From a virus, in the IMG/VR virus record IMGVR_UViG_3300042563_003224, positions 1 through 64,000 of that record: a stretch of DNA of 64,000 nucleotides. One strand, written 5' to 3'. The notes below the pieces were generated by a model. The model saw only the letters and a program-made list of their open reading frames with translations, made no database searches and was not told where the DNA came from. The position numbers were made by a program, and so were the translations under genes. The stretch's first letter is position 1. The number at the start of each line of letters is the position of its first letter. Below are positions 56,386-63,096 of the stretch, one piece after another.

Positions 56386-56576
56386 GCCAATGTGTCTACC
56401 TTTGTTCCTAACCCTCGACTTTTACCACCGATATCAAGTCGCCTTAGACGCATACGCTCGTTATCAATGATGTCTGCGTTAATCTTTAATGATTGATGTT
56501 TGAGTTCCATTATGTGCTGATCTAACTGCTGGAGTTCCATTTGTTTCTGGTAAGATTGGACTACATCAATTCTCAT
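56382..56576 (-). CDS. Coiled-coil small protein
   Basis: 64 residues. A helical N-terminal half (M-E-L-Q-Q-L-D-Q-H-I-M-E-L) and a basic tail. It overlaps the DNA ligase stop by 4 bases. Confidence 0.6.
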   Translation of the reverse strand: MRIDVVQSYQKQMELQQLDQHIMELKHQSLKINADIIDNERMRLRRLDIGGKSRGLGTKVDTLA

Positions 56577-57874
56577 AATTTCTCTCCTATTTCAAAGCCA
56601 CGGAATCGAAGGAACCTAGGAAAGCGCAAACTGTAAGTACCATCTTGGTTCTGTGTTATGGCATCGGCTCGCACTTCGACCACCTGGCCTGCACACTTGG
56701 CGCGATCCTGCCAAAAGTCTTCTCGCTGTTGGTCACTGAGTCCTGAACCTACATTGACTTGAATGGCTCGTTCATCGTCAACACCTTCACATACCAGGGC
56801 ACCTAACTTGCCCACATTGCGTCCTGTACCTTCTTCTGTATTTACGACAGTTAGGCTAACTTCAATAAAGGGTTTTTGTTTTAACCATGCGGTGCTTCTT
56901 TTACATTCGTAAACTGCATAAGGATCTTTGATCATAATGCCTTCGTATCCGCCTGCAATGGCATCTGCATTGATTTGGGTAAAACGATCGGCACCCTCAT
57001 CGGTATCTAGGTTCACAAGTTCCTGTCCCACAACTGACACATTGGGCATATGGTCTGCAATTGGCAAGTACCAGGCCAATAATTGCTCACTGCGTTTGTG
57101 CTGTGGACAACTGCTGACGCCTGATTGAAATTCCTTCAGTGGTAAGATGTCAAACAGGTTCAGCACCGCATCGTCGGTTCGGGCATCACCTTTGCGATGA
57201 ATCTGCCGCATCAAGTCTTGAAAGTTTCCCGACATGATCTCACCATCTAACACTATTGGCTCTCGAAGAAACACCGCATGTTTGGCAATCTGTCGTTTAA
57301 CTTCTTCAAAGTTCACCAGTTCTTTGCCATTGCGACTGTACTGATCAACTTGACCATTTGGGTACACAATGGTAATCACACGCACACCATCAAGTTTGAC
57401 TTCGATGACTTTTTCGCCAGAAACTTTACCTTCATGCTTGGCACCATCAAATGCCAATTGGCACTCAAACACCGGCACATGAAACTTGGGATCTGCATGT
57501 TTGTTAATAGTACTATCACTAGTGCCACAACGCATGTCTTTGATCAAGATGCGTCGATACCACAGATTCCATTCTGCTTCACGGGCATTCATACGCAGAT
57601 AGTTCACTGCGGTAACGGCAGTATTGCCAGTGATACGGCGGTCGGCCAAGTCCTGTGCTGTTTTCCAAAACACTTCGCTAGTAAGTCCTTTGCCATCACC
57701 TGTTTTCTCGTCGACTTTTTTAACACCAAATGTGATCATGGCATCATATGCCGCACGGAATCCGCGGAACAATTCGGCATTGTCTGCCGCACTCTCTCGA
57801 CGAATGATGGCTTCTTTTACTAGACGACTGTTGTCGGCTTCCAGCTCGGCAACAACTTCCCAGGGTTTGTTCAT
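56573..57874 (-). CDS. 30: ATP-dependent DNA ligase
   Basis: 433 residues (T4 gp30 is 487). The adenylation motif E-V-K-L-D-G at 158-163 gives nucleophile Lys160. Motifs III-V are present (D-G-E-I-M then G-I-M-I-K and W-L-K-Q-K). The N-terminal helical domain (1-140) and OB domain are both visible. It seals nicks after replication and repair. The gene order with the coiled-coil and small proteins is compact. Confidence 0.93.
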   Translation of the reverse strand: MNKPWEVVAELEADNSRLVKEAIIRRESAADNAELFRGFRAAYDAMITFGVKKVDEKTGDGKGLTSEVFWKTAQDLADRRITGNTAVTAVNYLRMNAREAEWNLWYRRILIKDMRCGTSDSTINKHADPKFHVPVFECQLAFDGAKHEGKVSGEKVIEVKLDGVRVITIVYPNGQVDQYSRNGKELVNFEEVKRQIAKHAVFLREPIVLDGEIMSGNFQDLMRQIHRKGDARTDDAVLNLFDILPLKEFQSGVSSCPQHKRSEQLLAWYLPIADHMPNVSVVGQELVNLDTDEGADRFTQINADAIAGGYEGIMIKDPYAVYECKRSTAWLKQKPFIEVSLTVVNTEEGTGRNVGKLGALVCEGVDDERAIQVNVGSGLSDQQREDFWQDRAKCAGQVVEVRADAITQNQDGTYSLRFPRFLRFRGFEIGEKL

Positions 57875-58116
57875 TTTGTTTCTCCATAGTGGATTGATTG
57901 GCCGGGCTTGATGCCCAAATAGTTCATGGCCATGATCAACATGAAATTGGCATGTTCTTTATTTTTGGGCAGTACAACTCTTTCACCTTCATTCAGTTGG
58001 CGTAGTTCTTCTTTGAGTTGTTCAAGTTCAAACACCAGGGGTCGAACTTCTAACCTCATAACTTCACGGGCTATGGCTTCAGCTTGACTTCTAGTAACTG
58101 GTACGGTATCTATCAT
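57871..58116 (-). CDS. Small helical protein, unknown
   Basis: 81 residues from M-I-D-T-V-P-V-T-R-S-Q. A coiled-coil helix (E-L-E-Q-L-K-E-E-L-R-Q-L). The GAGGAACAATT ribosome binding site and ATGA overlap set the start. It precedes DNA ligase in the operon. Confidence 0.6.
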   Translation of the reverse strand: MIDTVPVTRSQAEAIAREVMRLEVRPLVFELEQLKEELRQLNEGERVVLPKNKEHANFMLIMAMNYLGIKPGQSIHYGETK

Positions 58117-58484
58117 AATTGTTCCTCTTGTAGGGTTTCCCACATCATTCGCTTTTCACACTCGGCGCGAAACTGCTCGCGAAGCTCAGGGCTTTTACAC
58201 CAGGCCTTGATGTTGGCATAACTGCCCTGTGCCTTGTTAGGTACATTTTCTCGTATCCACATGGCAGTGGCCCAAAACACCGTACGGCTCTGCCTGTCTG
58301 TGTTAAACAGGGCCCGTTCATATTCATGTGCCAACATGGCCTCCATGTGTCCACCGGGCAACAAGCCATCAAACAAGTAACGGTCCATTGCGGCCATTTG
58401 GTTGTCACTCCAACGCATGCCAACATATCGGGCATCGTGGTACATGCTACGATTATAATCAATTGCGTTGGGCTTGTAAATCAT
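58113..58484 (-). CDS. Unknown protein, 123 residues
   Basis: From M-I-Y-K-P-N-A-I-D-Y-N-R. Helical, with A-M-W-I-R-E-N-V and M-M-W-E-T-L-Q. It overlaps the SWIM-type gene's stop by 4 bases. No family. Confidence 0.55.
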   Translation of the reverse strand: MIYKPNAIDYNRSMYHDARYVGMRWSDNQMAAMDRYLFDGLLPGGHMEAMLAHEYERALFNTDRQSRTVFWATAMWIRENVPNKAQGSYANIKAWCKSPELREQFRAECEKRMMWETLQEEQL

Positions 58485-58834
58485 TTTGCACTTTCGAATT
58501 CTTTGACATGTCGACAAGCACCGCGGAATTGGAATCCGCTACAAGTGCAATTATACACATTTTCTTCTAAGGTCACAATGTATATATCACCTTTTGAACC
58601 TGTGACTTCCCAACGATTGGGATTTGTAGTAACTTCAATCTCAAAGTTAGGTTGATTTTTTAATGCAACAAATTTACGACCGCGGAGATCAATGCGTATG
58701 GCCGTTTTGAATGTTTTGATTTCTGTTGAGCCGGGTTTAATGTATGCATACATTTTGGTCTTGGAGTCATCCAACAAGTAAACACCGTTGCCAAATGGAT
58801 CAGCCCATGTAGTAGTTTCTTGATAAAATTTCAT
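58481..58834 (-). CDS. SWIM zinc-finger-like protein
   Basis: 117 residues. C96-x-C98 then C107-x-H109 (C-T-C-S-G-F, then G-A-C-R-H) is the SWIM CxC...CxH metal site. The N-terminal 90 residues are beta-rich. SWIM domains bind DNA or protein. It may help recombination or repair near DNA ligase. Confidence 0.65.
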   Translation of the reverse strand: MKFYQETTTWADPFGNGVYLLDDSKTKMYAYIKPGSTEIKTFKTAIRIDLRGRKFVALKNQPNFEIEVTTNPNRWEVTGSKGDIYIVTLEENVYNCTCSGFQFRGACRHVKEFESAK

Positions 58835-59037
58835 CGTGTCTCCTCAACCATACGCATGAATGCCCGCATCATGGTCTGTGCCTGTGCCAGGTTCTGCTCG
58901 GGTGTCTGCTGTTGCACACAGGCCGCTGTCACCTGCTGACGATGAAACTGTGCCAGGTTTGCTTGACAAGCGGTTTGTTCTGCATAGGTGCCAACTGTGG
59001 TGATACCTGTTGCAAGGATGATAATTAGATTGTACAT
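58831..59037 (-). CDS. Small secreted protein
   Basis: 68 residues from M-Y-N-L-I-I-I-L-A-T-G-I-T. A signal-like hydrophobic N-terminus (1-18) then a Gln-rich helix. Two Cys could pair. Unknown. Confidence 0.5.
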   Translation of the reverse strand: MYNLIIILATGITTVGTYAEQTACQANLAQFHRQQVTAACVQQQTPEQNLAQAQTMMRAFMRMVEETR

Positions 59038-59038
59038 G

Positions 59039-59356
59039 TTAGTCGGCTCTTGAGCAGGCATACGCATTCAGGCCTGCCTTACGCAGAACTTCGGCAAACG
59101 CATGAGCACCGGCTTCTTTGATGTCCATACTCTGTGTGAACGAACCACCGGGGTTCCAAACACTCAGGCATTTTGGTTTGTAATCTTTCTTGAAACCTGC
59201 CGCAATCAATTCCTTGGCCTCTTTGGAGTTGGTACGATCCACAAACACATCAACCCAGGCAAAACCACAGTAGCCAGGTTCACCATGACGAGCACGAAAG
59301 TCTGCTTCGGCTTGGCGGGCGGCTTCGAAAGCTTCTTGGACAATTTGATTCAACAT
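59039..59356 (-). CDS. Conserved small phage protein, unknown
   Basis: 105 residues. D-F-R-A-R-H-G-E-P-G-Y-C-G-F-A-W-V-D-V at about 20-38. C-terminal helix. Early-promoter module copy 3 upstream (59387) and AAAAAGGAGTC ribosome binding site. Confidence 0.6.
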   Translation of the reverse strand: MLNQIVQEAFEAARQAEADFRARHGEPGYCGFAWVDVFVDRTNSKEAKELIAAGFKKDYKPKCLSVWNPGGSFTQSMDIKEAGAHAFAEVLRKAGLNAYACSRAD

Positions 59357-59386
59357 GTCTGACTCCTTTTTAATTACAATACAACA

Positions 59387-59415
59387 ATTATACAAAAGAT
59401 CGCCTTTTCGGGCAA
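59387..59415 (-). promoter_or_regulatory. Early sigma70 promoter, module copy 3
   Basis: TTGCCC-N17-TATAAT; the spacer contains GATCTTTTG as in copies 1 and 2. Confidence 0.8.
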
Positions 59416-59416
59416 A

Positions 59417-59692
59417 TCACATGCTCCAAAAAGTTTCACTAGCAGGCGAGCAACAATTTGGGGTGTTGACATCTTCTTCAAATGTTTTGCCCGACATCAA
59501 ATTTGTGCGGGTGACCATCTTGGGCTTGTAGTGTTTGGTGTCAATGATGTTGAGTTGATCAACTGTATAACCTGCCTTGTTGCACAAGCGGGTTCTTGTT
59601 GCACGAGCTGACCCAAAAGTTTTGTAGGCTCTAGTACGATTTGGACCGTCTGTAACAATAAGTCCGGTACCTCTAGCGACAATATAAAACAT
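59417..59692 (-). CDS. Conserved small phage protein, unknown
   Basis: 91 residues. Y-K-P-K-M-V-T-R-T-N-L-M-S-G-K-T-F-E-E is followed by N-C-C-S-P-A-S-E-T-F-W-S-M, a C-terminus I recall from other large-phage proteins. AAAAAGGAG precedes the start. Confidence 0.6.
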   Translation of the reverse strand: MFYIVARGTGLIVTDGPNRTRAYKTFGSARATRTRLCNKAGYTVDQLNIIDTKHYKPKMVTRTNLMSGKTFEEDVNTPNCCSPASETFWSM

Positions 59693-59721
59693 CTCAACTC
59701 CTTTTTAGCTTCAATACATGT

Positions 59722-59750
59722 ATTGTATAATAGATGCCATTCGGAGTCAA
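59722..59750 (-). promoter_or_regulatory. Early sigma70 promoter, module copy 4
   Basis: TTGACT-N17-TACAAT; the spacer begins CCGAATGGCATCT, shared with the other modules. Confidence 0.75.
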
Positions 59751-59784
59751 ATTTTGGGCAAATTGGGTGTTGTAAATGAGCCAC

Positions 59785-59812
59785 AAAAAAGCCCCGCAAA
59801 TCTTGCAGGGCT
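59785..59812 (-). terminator. Rho-independent terminator after the porin
   Basis: The minus strand reads AGCCCTGCAA-GAT-TTGCGGGGCT and then TTTTT, 45 bases after the porin stop. Confidence 0.9.
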
Positions 59813-59857
59813 TTTGTAGTACTTTAGTATTACTTTTTGATCAGTAATACTTTGGTA

Positions 59858-60955
59858 TTAGAACGTGTGACGCAAGCCAACTGCGGTGCGCTTTGTTACA
59901 CCAGCGGTGGCTGTGGCACCTGCGGTGTTGGTGTCAGCATCACGAGTGTCAAAACGTGCATACAAGTTGGTTCTCTTGCTGAGTTCATGATCCACACCGT
60001 AACCAAGAATTTTCTTGTCTACATTGGCTGTGCTCTTTTCATTGCTGGAACCAGTTGACCACATGACGCTGGTAGCACCAACGGTGTACTTGGCACCAAA
60101 CATTTGTCCAGTCTGGTCGATAGCGGTGGCTGTGTTTTGTTTTTCTGTCCAACGACCACCATACACAGTTGCGGCACCAATCTTGTAGTTGGCAGACAAC
60201 ATGCTGAGAGTGTTGTTGGTACCATCAGTCAAGGCCTGTGAACCAGTGGCAATGAATGATGCAGTGGTAGTGGCCAAAGTGCCTGACTGCTCAATGCGTT
60301 GAGCGGCATACTGCACACTCACGGGACCATTGGCATATTTTACACCATAGTCAACCACACTCTGAGCATTGACGCTGGCACTTGGTGGCACATACAAATA
60401 AGAACCACTTACACCTGCCACTGCTGGAGACTCATAACGAATGGCTCCATTGAAGCGAGTAGGTGCAGATTGTGCTGTGTGAGTTGCTGTGGCACTGTAA
60501 CGAGTAAAGATGTTACCGTTTGATCCATAACCTGAACCAATGGCTGTACCAAACACAGATCCGTTGCCCCAGGCATCTAGGATGTTGGAATTCACACGAC
60601 CAAGTTTCACAGTGCCCCAATTGGCTTCTGTGCCTATAAAGGCTTCTTGACCCACACCCACAGTGCCTGCTGTGGTTGAGTTGTATGTGGTGCCTTCAAC
60701 TCCGGCACCATTGATGAAATCAGGTGTTAGTTGTAGTTTGAAATTGGCACGGAGTCCGCCGCCTAGATCATCTGTACCGGCAATGTTCAGCACCGTAGTG
60801 GCTGAATTATTGGCTGCAAGACCTTTGGTGTTGACACCAGTGGCTGCATTGGTAAACAACAGGCCGGTATCAACCAGGCCAGTGATATTGACAGCACTTT
60901 GAGCAAACACAGAGGTGGCCGCAAGTGCAATCATGATTGCGAAGATTTTCTTCAT
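59858..60955 (-). CDS. Gram-negative general porin (Burkholderiales type)
   Basis: 365 residues from M-K-K-I-F-A-I-M-I-A-L. Signal peptide about 1-19 (ending S-V-F-A). The mature barrel starts with S-A-V-N-I-T-G-L-V-D-T-G-L and ends with the aromatic C-terminus G-L-R-H-T-F required for BAM assembly. Gly/Asp/Asn-rich loops and the plan of 16-strand trimeric porins (Omp38-like) fit. It has its own promoter and terminator. A phage carrying a complete porin is unusual; it might replace or mask the host receptor. Confidence 0.92.
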   Translation of the reverse strand: MKKIFAIMIALAATSVFAQSAVNITGLVDTGLLFTNAATGVNTKGLAANNSATTVLNIAGTDDLGGGLRANFKLQLTPDFINGAGVEGTTYNSTTAGTVGVGQEAFIGTEANWGTVKLGRVNSNILDAWGNGSVFGTAIGSGYGSNGNIFTRYSATATHTAQSAPTRFNGAIRYESPAVAGVSGSYLYVPPSASVNAQSVVDYGVKYANGPVSVQYAAQRIEQSGTLATTTASFIATGSQALTDGTNNTLSMLSANYKIGAATVYGGRWTEKQNTATAIDQTGQMFGAKYTVGATSVMWSTGSSNEKSTANVDKKILGYGVDHELSKRTNLYARFDTRDADTNTAGATATAGVTKRTAVGLRHTF

Positions 60956-61002
60956 TGAGTTTTCCTTTTTAATAAAAATCATGGTCTTTCGATCCATGTG
61001 TT

Positions 61003-61031
61003 ATTATATAGCCTTCTGAACTGAAGAGCAA
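61003..61031 (-). promoter_or_regulatory. Sigma70 promoter for the porin
   Basis: TTGCTC-N17-TATAAT, with a leader of about 40 bases and AAAAAGGAAAACTC before the ATG. Confidence 0.75.
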
Positions 61032-61061
61032 TATATTCTGTTAATTTTGGCTAAATTTCTG

Positions 61062-61601
61062 CTATTTGCCAAAAATCTTCTTTAGTCTACCAAAAGTCAC
61101 ATTGTCTTTTTTAACCGGATCGGTAATAACCATGCTGTAACACCAGCGTTCTTCACCGGGGTTTACTATATTGTGTGGTATTCCCACTTGTACCAAACTG
61201 GGGTTCTTAATTGTTGCTGTATGCAGTAGTTGAACTTCGGTTGGATCAAATATGGTATACTTGCTACCCACTGGTGTTTCTAACATAGCCTTTGGCAAAC
61301 TGTTTGTAATTCTATACCAATGCATGGTAGACCCTTTGCCACCGAACACCCAGTTAATTTTACCCCTATCACCGGGTCCGTTGTCAATATGAATACCTAG
61401 CGTGTACGGAGTCTCAGGCGGGCCATAAAATAGCTCTAGTCGTTCAAACAATAACCCGTGCCCTTTTAACAGTTTAATCCAGGCCGGATTAACTGCATTA
61501 GAATCTGCATCTATATGACAGCGTTGACTATAATGGGGGTGTTCATAGTCTGGAACAAACAGTGGAGGTTGTAAGCCTAGCGGTATACAAAATAAACTCA
61601 T
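61062..61601 (-). CDS. 2OG-Fe(II) oxygenase-like protein, family C
   Basis: 179 residues from M-S-L-F-C-I-P-L-G. H71-x-D73 in L-G-I-H-I-D-N-G, then H143 in I-P-H-N-I-V-N and R152 fit the facial triad. The ATG at 61601 is 4 bases after TAAATA with no Shine-Dalgarno sequence. The longer frame (61631) runs over the promoter, so I reject it. Confidence 0.55.
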   Translation of the reverse strand: MSLFCIPLGLQPPLFVPDYEHPHYSQRCHIDADSNAVNPAWIKLLKGHGLLFERLELFYGPPETPYTLGIHIDNGPGDRGKINWVFGGKGSTMHWYRITNSLPKAMLETPVGSKYTIFDPTEVQLLHTATIKNPSLVQVGIPHNIVNPGEERWCYSMVITDPVKKDNVTFGRLKKIFGK

Positions 61602-61605
61602 AAAG

Positions 61606-61611
61606 TATTTA
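61606..61611 (-). promoter_or_regulatory. Late-promoter-like TAAATA, 4 bases before a start codon
   Basis: CAA-TAAATA-CTTT-ATG on the minus strand. Confidence 0.6.
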
Positions 61612-61645
61612 TTGCTGGTCGTGCCTGGCAATATTATTAAAATAC

Positions 61646-61792
61646 TTACTTGCTTTTCTCTACTTGCTTTTCTTCCGTTTTCTCCACTTTCTTTTCGATG
61701 GGTGGTGGGAAATGCGGTTCAATCACATAGTGTGTGGCACCCCACCAACCAAATGCTGAGATAAAACCGTATAAAAATATTTCAATTACCAT
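61646..61792 (-). CDS. Single-TM small protein
   Basis: 48 residues from M-V-I-E-I-F-L-Y-G-F. One membrane segment (about 2-20), then a charged C-terminal tail (E-K-K-V-E-K-T-E-E-K). A sigma70 promoter ends 7 bases before the ATG; the longer frame (61885) includes the promoter and is rejected. Possibly an anti-receptor or lysis-associated peptide. Confidence 0.55.
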   Translation of the reverse strand: MVIEIFLYGFISAFGWWGATHYVIEPHFPPPIEKKVEKTEEKQVEKSK

Positions 61793-61799
61793 AGCCTGT

Positions 61800-61827
61800 A
61801 TTATACAAGCAAGTAAATTTTTGTCAA
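61800..61827 (-). promoter_or_regulatory. Sigma70 promoter (leaderless) for the 48-residue gene
   Basis: TTGACA-N16-TATAAT, then ACAGGCT and the ATG. Confidence 0.8.
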
Positions 61828-61991
61828 TGTTTTCGGGTAAGATTGCAAGCAGGATCTTTACAAGCTGTAATTCGTTTACGATCACAGTCCGGGCAGTTTT
61901 TAATAACTCTGCCTAAGTTGACAGGCATAAATCTTACTATTTCATTTTTACCTGGTTTATCCCAACTGTCACATTTAGTAGCATGTATCAT
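61824..61991 (-). CDS. Cys-rich zinc-ribbon-like small protein
   Basis: 55 residues from M-I-H-A-T-K-C-D. C-P-D-C then C-x4-C, and a Lys-rich tail. A strong AAGGAG ribosome binding site is 8 bases before the ATG. Zinc ribbons of this size often bind nucleic acid. Confidence 0.65.
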   Translation of the reverse strand: MIHATKCDSWDKPGKNEIVRFMPVNLGRVIKNCPDCDRKRITACKDPACNLTRKH

Positions 61992-62058
61992 CGATGTCTC
62001 CTTGACATACATATACAACGCCTTAGCCTGCAAAAGGGTTTACACACTTGGTAATATG

Positions 62059-62601
62059 TTAATAATGCGAAGGATCCATTGGTCCAAGTTGATTTAGATA
62101 AGCCAGCATATCCTCATAAGTTTGGTCGTACACGGTGATTGCCAGTGTGTATCTATTTGTGGTTCCCAAAGTCAACACTGAATGTTCTACCTGTGTATTA
62201 AACAATATTGGTTGATATCTTATGTACTCAACCGGCTTGACCATAAACATGGACGAATTCTGTTCGCCCACCTTGAATAAAGTGGTGGCATCAGGGCTAT
62301 CACTTAGTAGTACATTTATTCCGCATAATCTTGTTCCGCGGGAATTAATTAAATCTTTGTGAAATTTGTAATATGTTCCTGGACTAAATCTCATATAGTC
62401 AAATGCCACATTCTTAAATTCACGCATTAATTTTTTCCCAAAGAGACTGCGTTCAAATCGCATACAGCGAGCTGTGGTTATTTTTGTTGGCATCTTGTGT
62501 TGGGTTGGATTACGGTAAGCCGCTTGTAATGCGTCATAGTAGTAAGAGATTGGTATCGGGGGTAAACCAGTTGATTGATAACAGTCGTTGATATTGATCA
62601 T
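62059..62601 (-). CDS. 2OG-Fe(II) oxygenase-like protein, paralogue B
   Basis: 180 residues. H81-x-D83 in F-H-K-D-L, G-I-N-V-L-L-S at 94-100, H140 in V-E-H-S-V-L-T-L and R150. It matches the paralogue at 46929 in order and spacing. The ATG lies 4 bases after TAAATACTGT, without a Shine-Dalgarno sequence. Confidence 0.65.
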   Translation of the reverse strand: MININDCYQSTGLPPIPISYYYDALQAAYRNPTQHKMPTKITTARCMRFERSLFGKKLMREFKNVAFDYMRFSPGTYYKFHKDLINSRGTRLCGINVLLSDSPDATTLFKVGEQNSSMFMVKPVEYIRYQPILFNTQVEHSVLTLGTTNRYTLAITVYDQTYEDMLAYLNQLGPMDPSHY

Positions 62602-62605
62602 ACAG

Positions 62606-62611
62606 TATTTA
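62606..62611 (-). promoter_or_regulatory. Late-promoter-like TAAATA, 4 bases before a start codon
   Basis: GTT-TAAATA-CTGT-ATG in effect (minus strand AAGTTAAATACTGTATG), between the tmRNA terminator and the oxygenase-like gene. Confidence 0.6.
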
Positions 62612-62620
62612 ACTTAAGAG

Positions 62621-62640
62621 AAACCCGCCGAAGCGGGTTT
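62621..62640 (-). terminator. Hairpin after the tmRNA coding piece
   Basis: AAACCCGC-TTCG-GCGGGTTT on the minus strand (UUCG tetraloop), followed by CTCTT. It is 42 bases after the tag stop codon and likely ends the tmRNA precursor. Confidence 0.75.
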
Positions 62641-62800
62641 CCTGAGTTTCTGTTACGAGGTATGTCTTACCCTAGGCTACTTTACGCGGCCAATGCGAAC
62701 TGTGAGTCGTTAGCGTTTACTTTTTTTGCTTGATTAACGGTCATCGCCTACCGAGCGCCATTACTTGTACTCTTGACCCAATCGATCCTGTGTCAGGCCC
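62641..62800 (-). ncRNA. tmRNA coding piece
   Basis: It starts with GGGCCTGACACAGG, matching the usual tmRNA 5' end (GGGGCUGAUUCUGG in E. coli) with the same 17-base distance from acceptor stem to GGG. Downstream comes a pseudoknot region and the tag ORF; the sequence then leads into the terminator hairpin. Confidence 0.88.
62682..62714 (-). other. tmRNA tag reading frame
   Basis: GCT-AAC-GAC-TCA-CAG-TTC-GCA-TTG-GCC-GCG-TAA encodes A-N-D-S-Q-F-A-L-A-A then stop. With the alanine from the charged tRNA-like domain, the tag ends L-A-A, as recognised by ClpXP/ClpAP. The upstream sequence is A-rich (GCAAAAAAAGTAAAC), like the resume site. Confidence 0.92.
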
Positions 62801-62801
62801 A

Positions 62802-63014
62802 TCATAAGAAAACTTCTTCACCGTGTTCATCGCATAAACTAATATAGTGTTTGTTAGGACCAACAAACTTATACATCAAGTGACCTTGCTCTTTGTCCCG
62901 CTTGGTAAGAACCAAGTAATGCACTTGACCAAATTGGTTGGGCACTTCTTGAAACTTCTCGCCGTGGAATACAGGCAATATCTCTCCGTCACTTGTTTTT
63001 ACACAAATCTTCAC
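62802..63014 (-). CDS. 70-residue protein encoded inside the tmRNA spacer
   Basis: GTG start at 63014 (V-K-I-C-V-K-T-S-D-G-E-I), preceded by AAGGA six bases upstream, which begins two bases after the CCA of the acceptor piece. The TGA at 62804-62802 leaves one base before the 5' end of the coding piece. The frame continues upstream to an earlier GTG (63044) inside the T-arm, which I reject for lack of a ribosome binding site. Sequence: strand-rich with H-G-E-K-F-Q-E-V-P, K-R-D-K-E-Q-G-H and a C-terminal C-D-E-H-G-E. No family recognised. It may be a factor acting on the tmRNA. Confidence 0.65.
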   Translation of the reverse strand: MKICVKTSDGEILPVFHGEKFQEVPNQFGQVHYLVLTKRDKEQGHLMYKFVGPNKHYISLCDEHGEEVFL

Positions 63015-63025
63015 AAACTTCCTTA

Positions 63026-63090
63026 TGGTGGACCTGGGCGGCACTGCCCCGCCGTCTTGAATCCTTTTCTCAGTAACAGTTTACGCTGTT
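63026..63090 (-). ncRNA. tmRNA acceptor piece
   Basis: It ends with a T-arm GGCGG-GGCAGTG-CCGCC (5-bp stem, 7-base loop of unusual sequence), then CAGGTCC, discriminator A and genomically encoded CCA. Upstream AACAG...CTGTT, then GAGAAAAGGATTCAAGAC. The 5' end is estimated from the promoter. Confidence 0.8.
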
Positions 63091-63096
63091 CTTGTT

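Larger units (their letters stand above)
62621..63090 (-). ncRNA. ssrA: Two-piece (circularly permuted) tmRNA precursor
   Basis: The order on the minus strand is promoter (63097-63125), acceptor piece ending CCA at 63026, a 225-base spacer, then coding piece from 62800 and a terminator. A one-piece gene would end in a T-arm and CCA after the tag; that is absent here and is found upstream instead. The acceptor stem pairs across the spacer: 5' GGGCCTG (62800-62794) with CAGGTCC (63036-63030), seven pairs with one G-U. A P2-like helix GTAATGG/CTGTTAC also pairs the two pieces. Its function is to rescue stalled ribosomes and tag the product. The spacer contains an ORF (62802-63014). Confidence 0.88.

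Noticed and set aside
62621-62800. A conventional one-piece tmRNA gene
   Set aside because: No T-arm, acceptor 3' strand or CCA follows the tag before the terminator; these are found upstream with matching base pairing, so the permuted model fits better.
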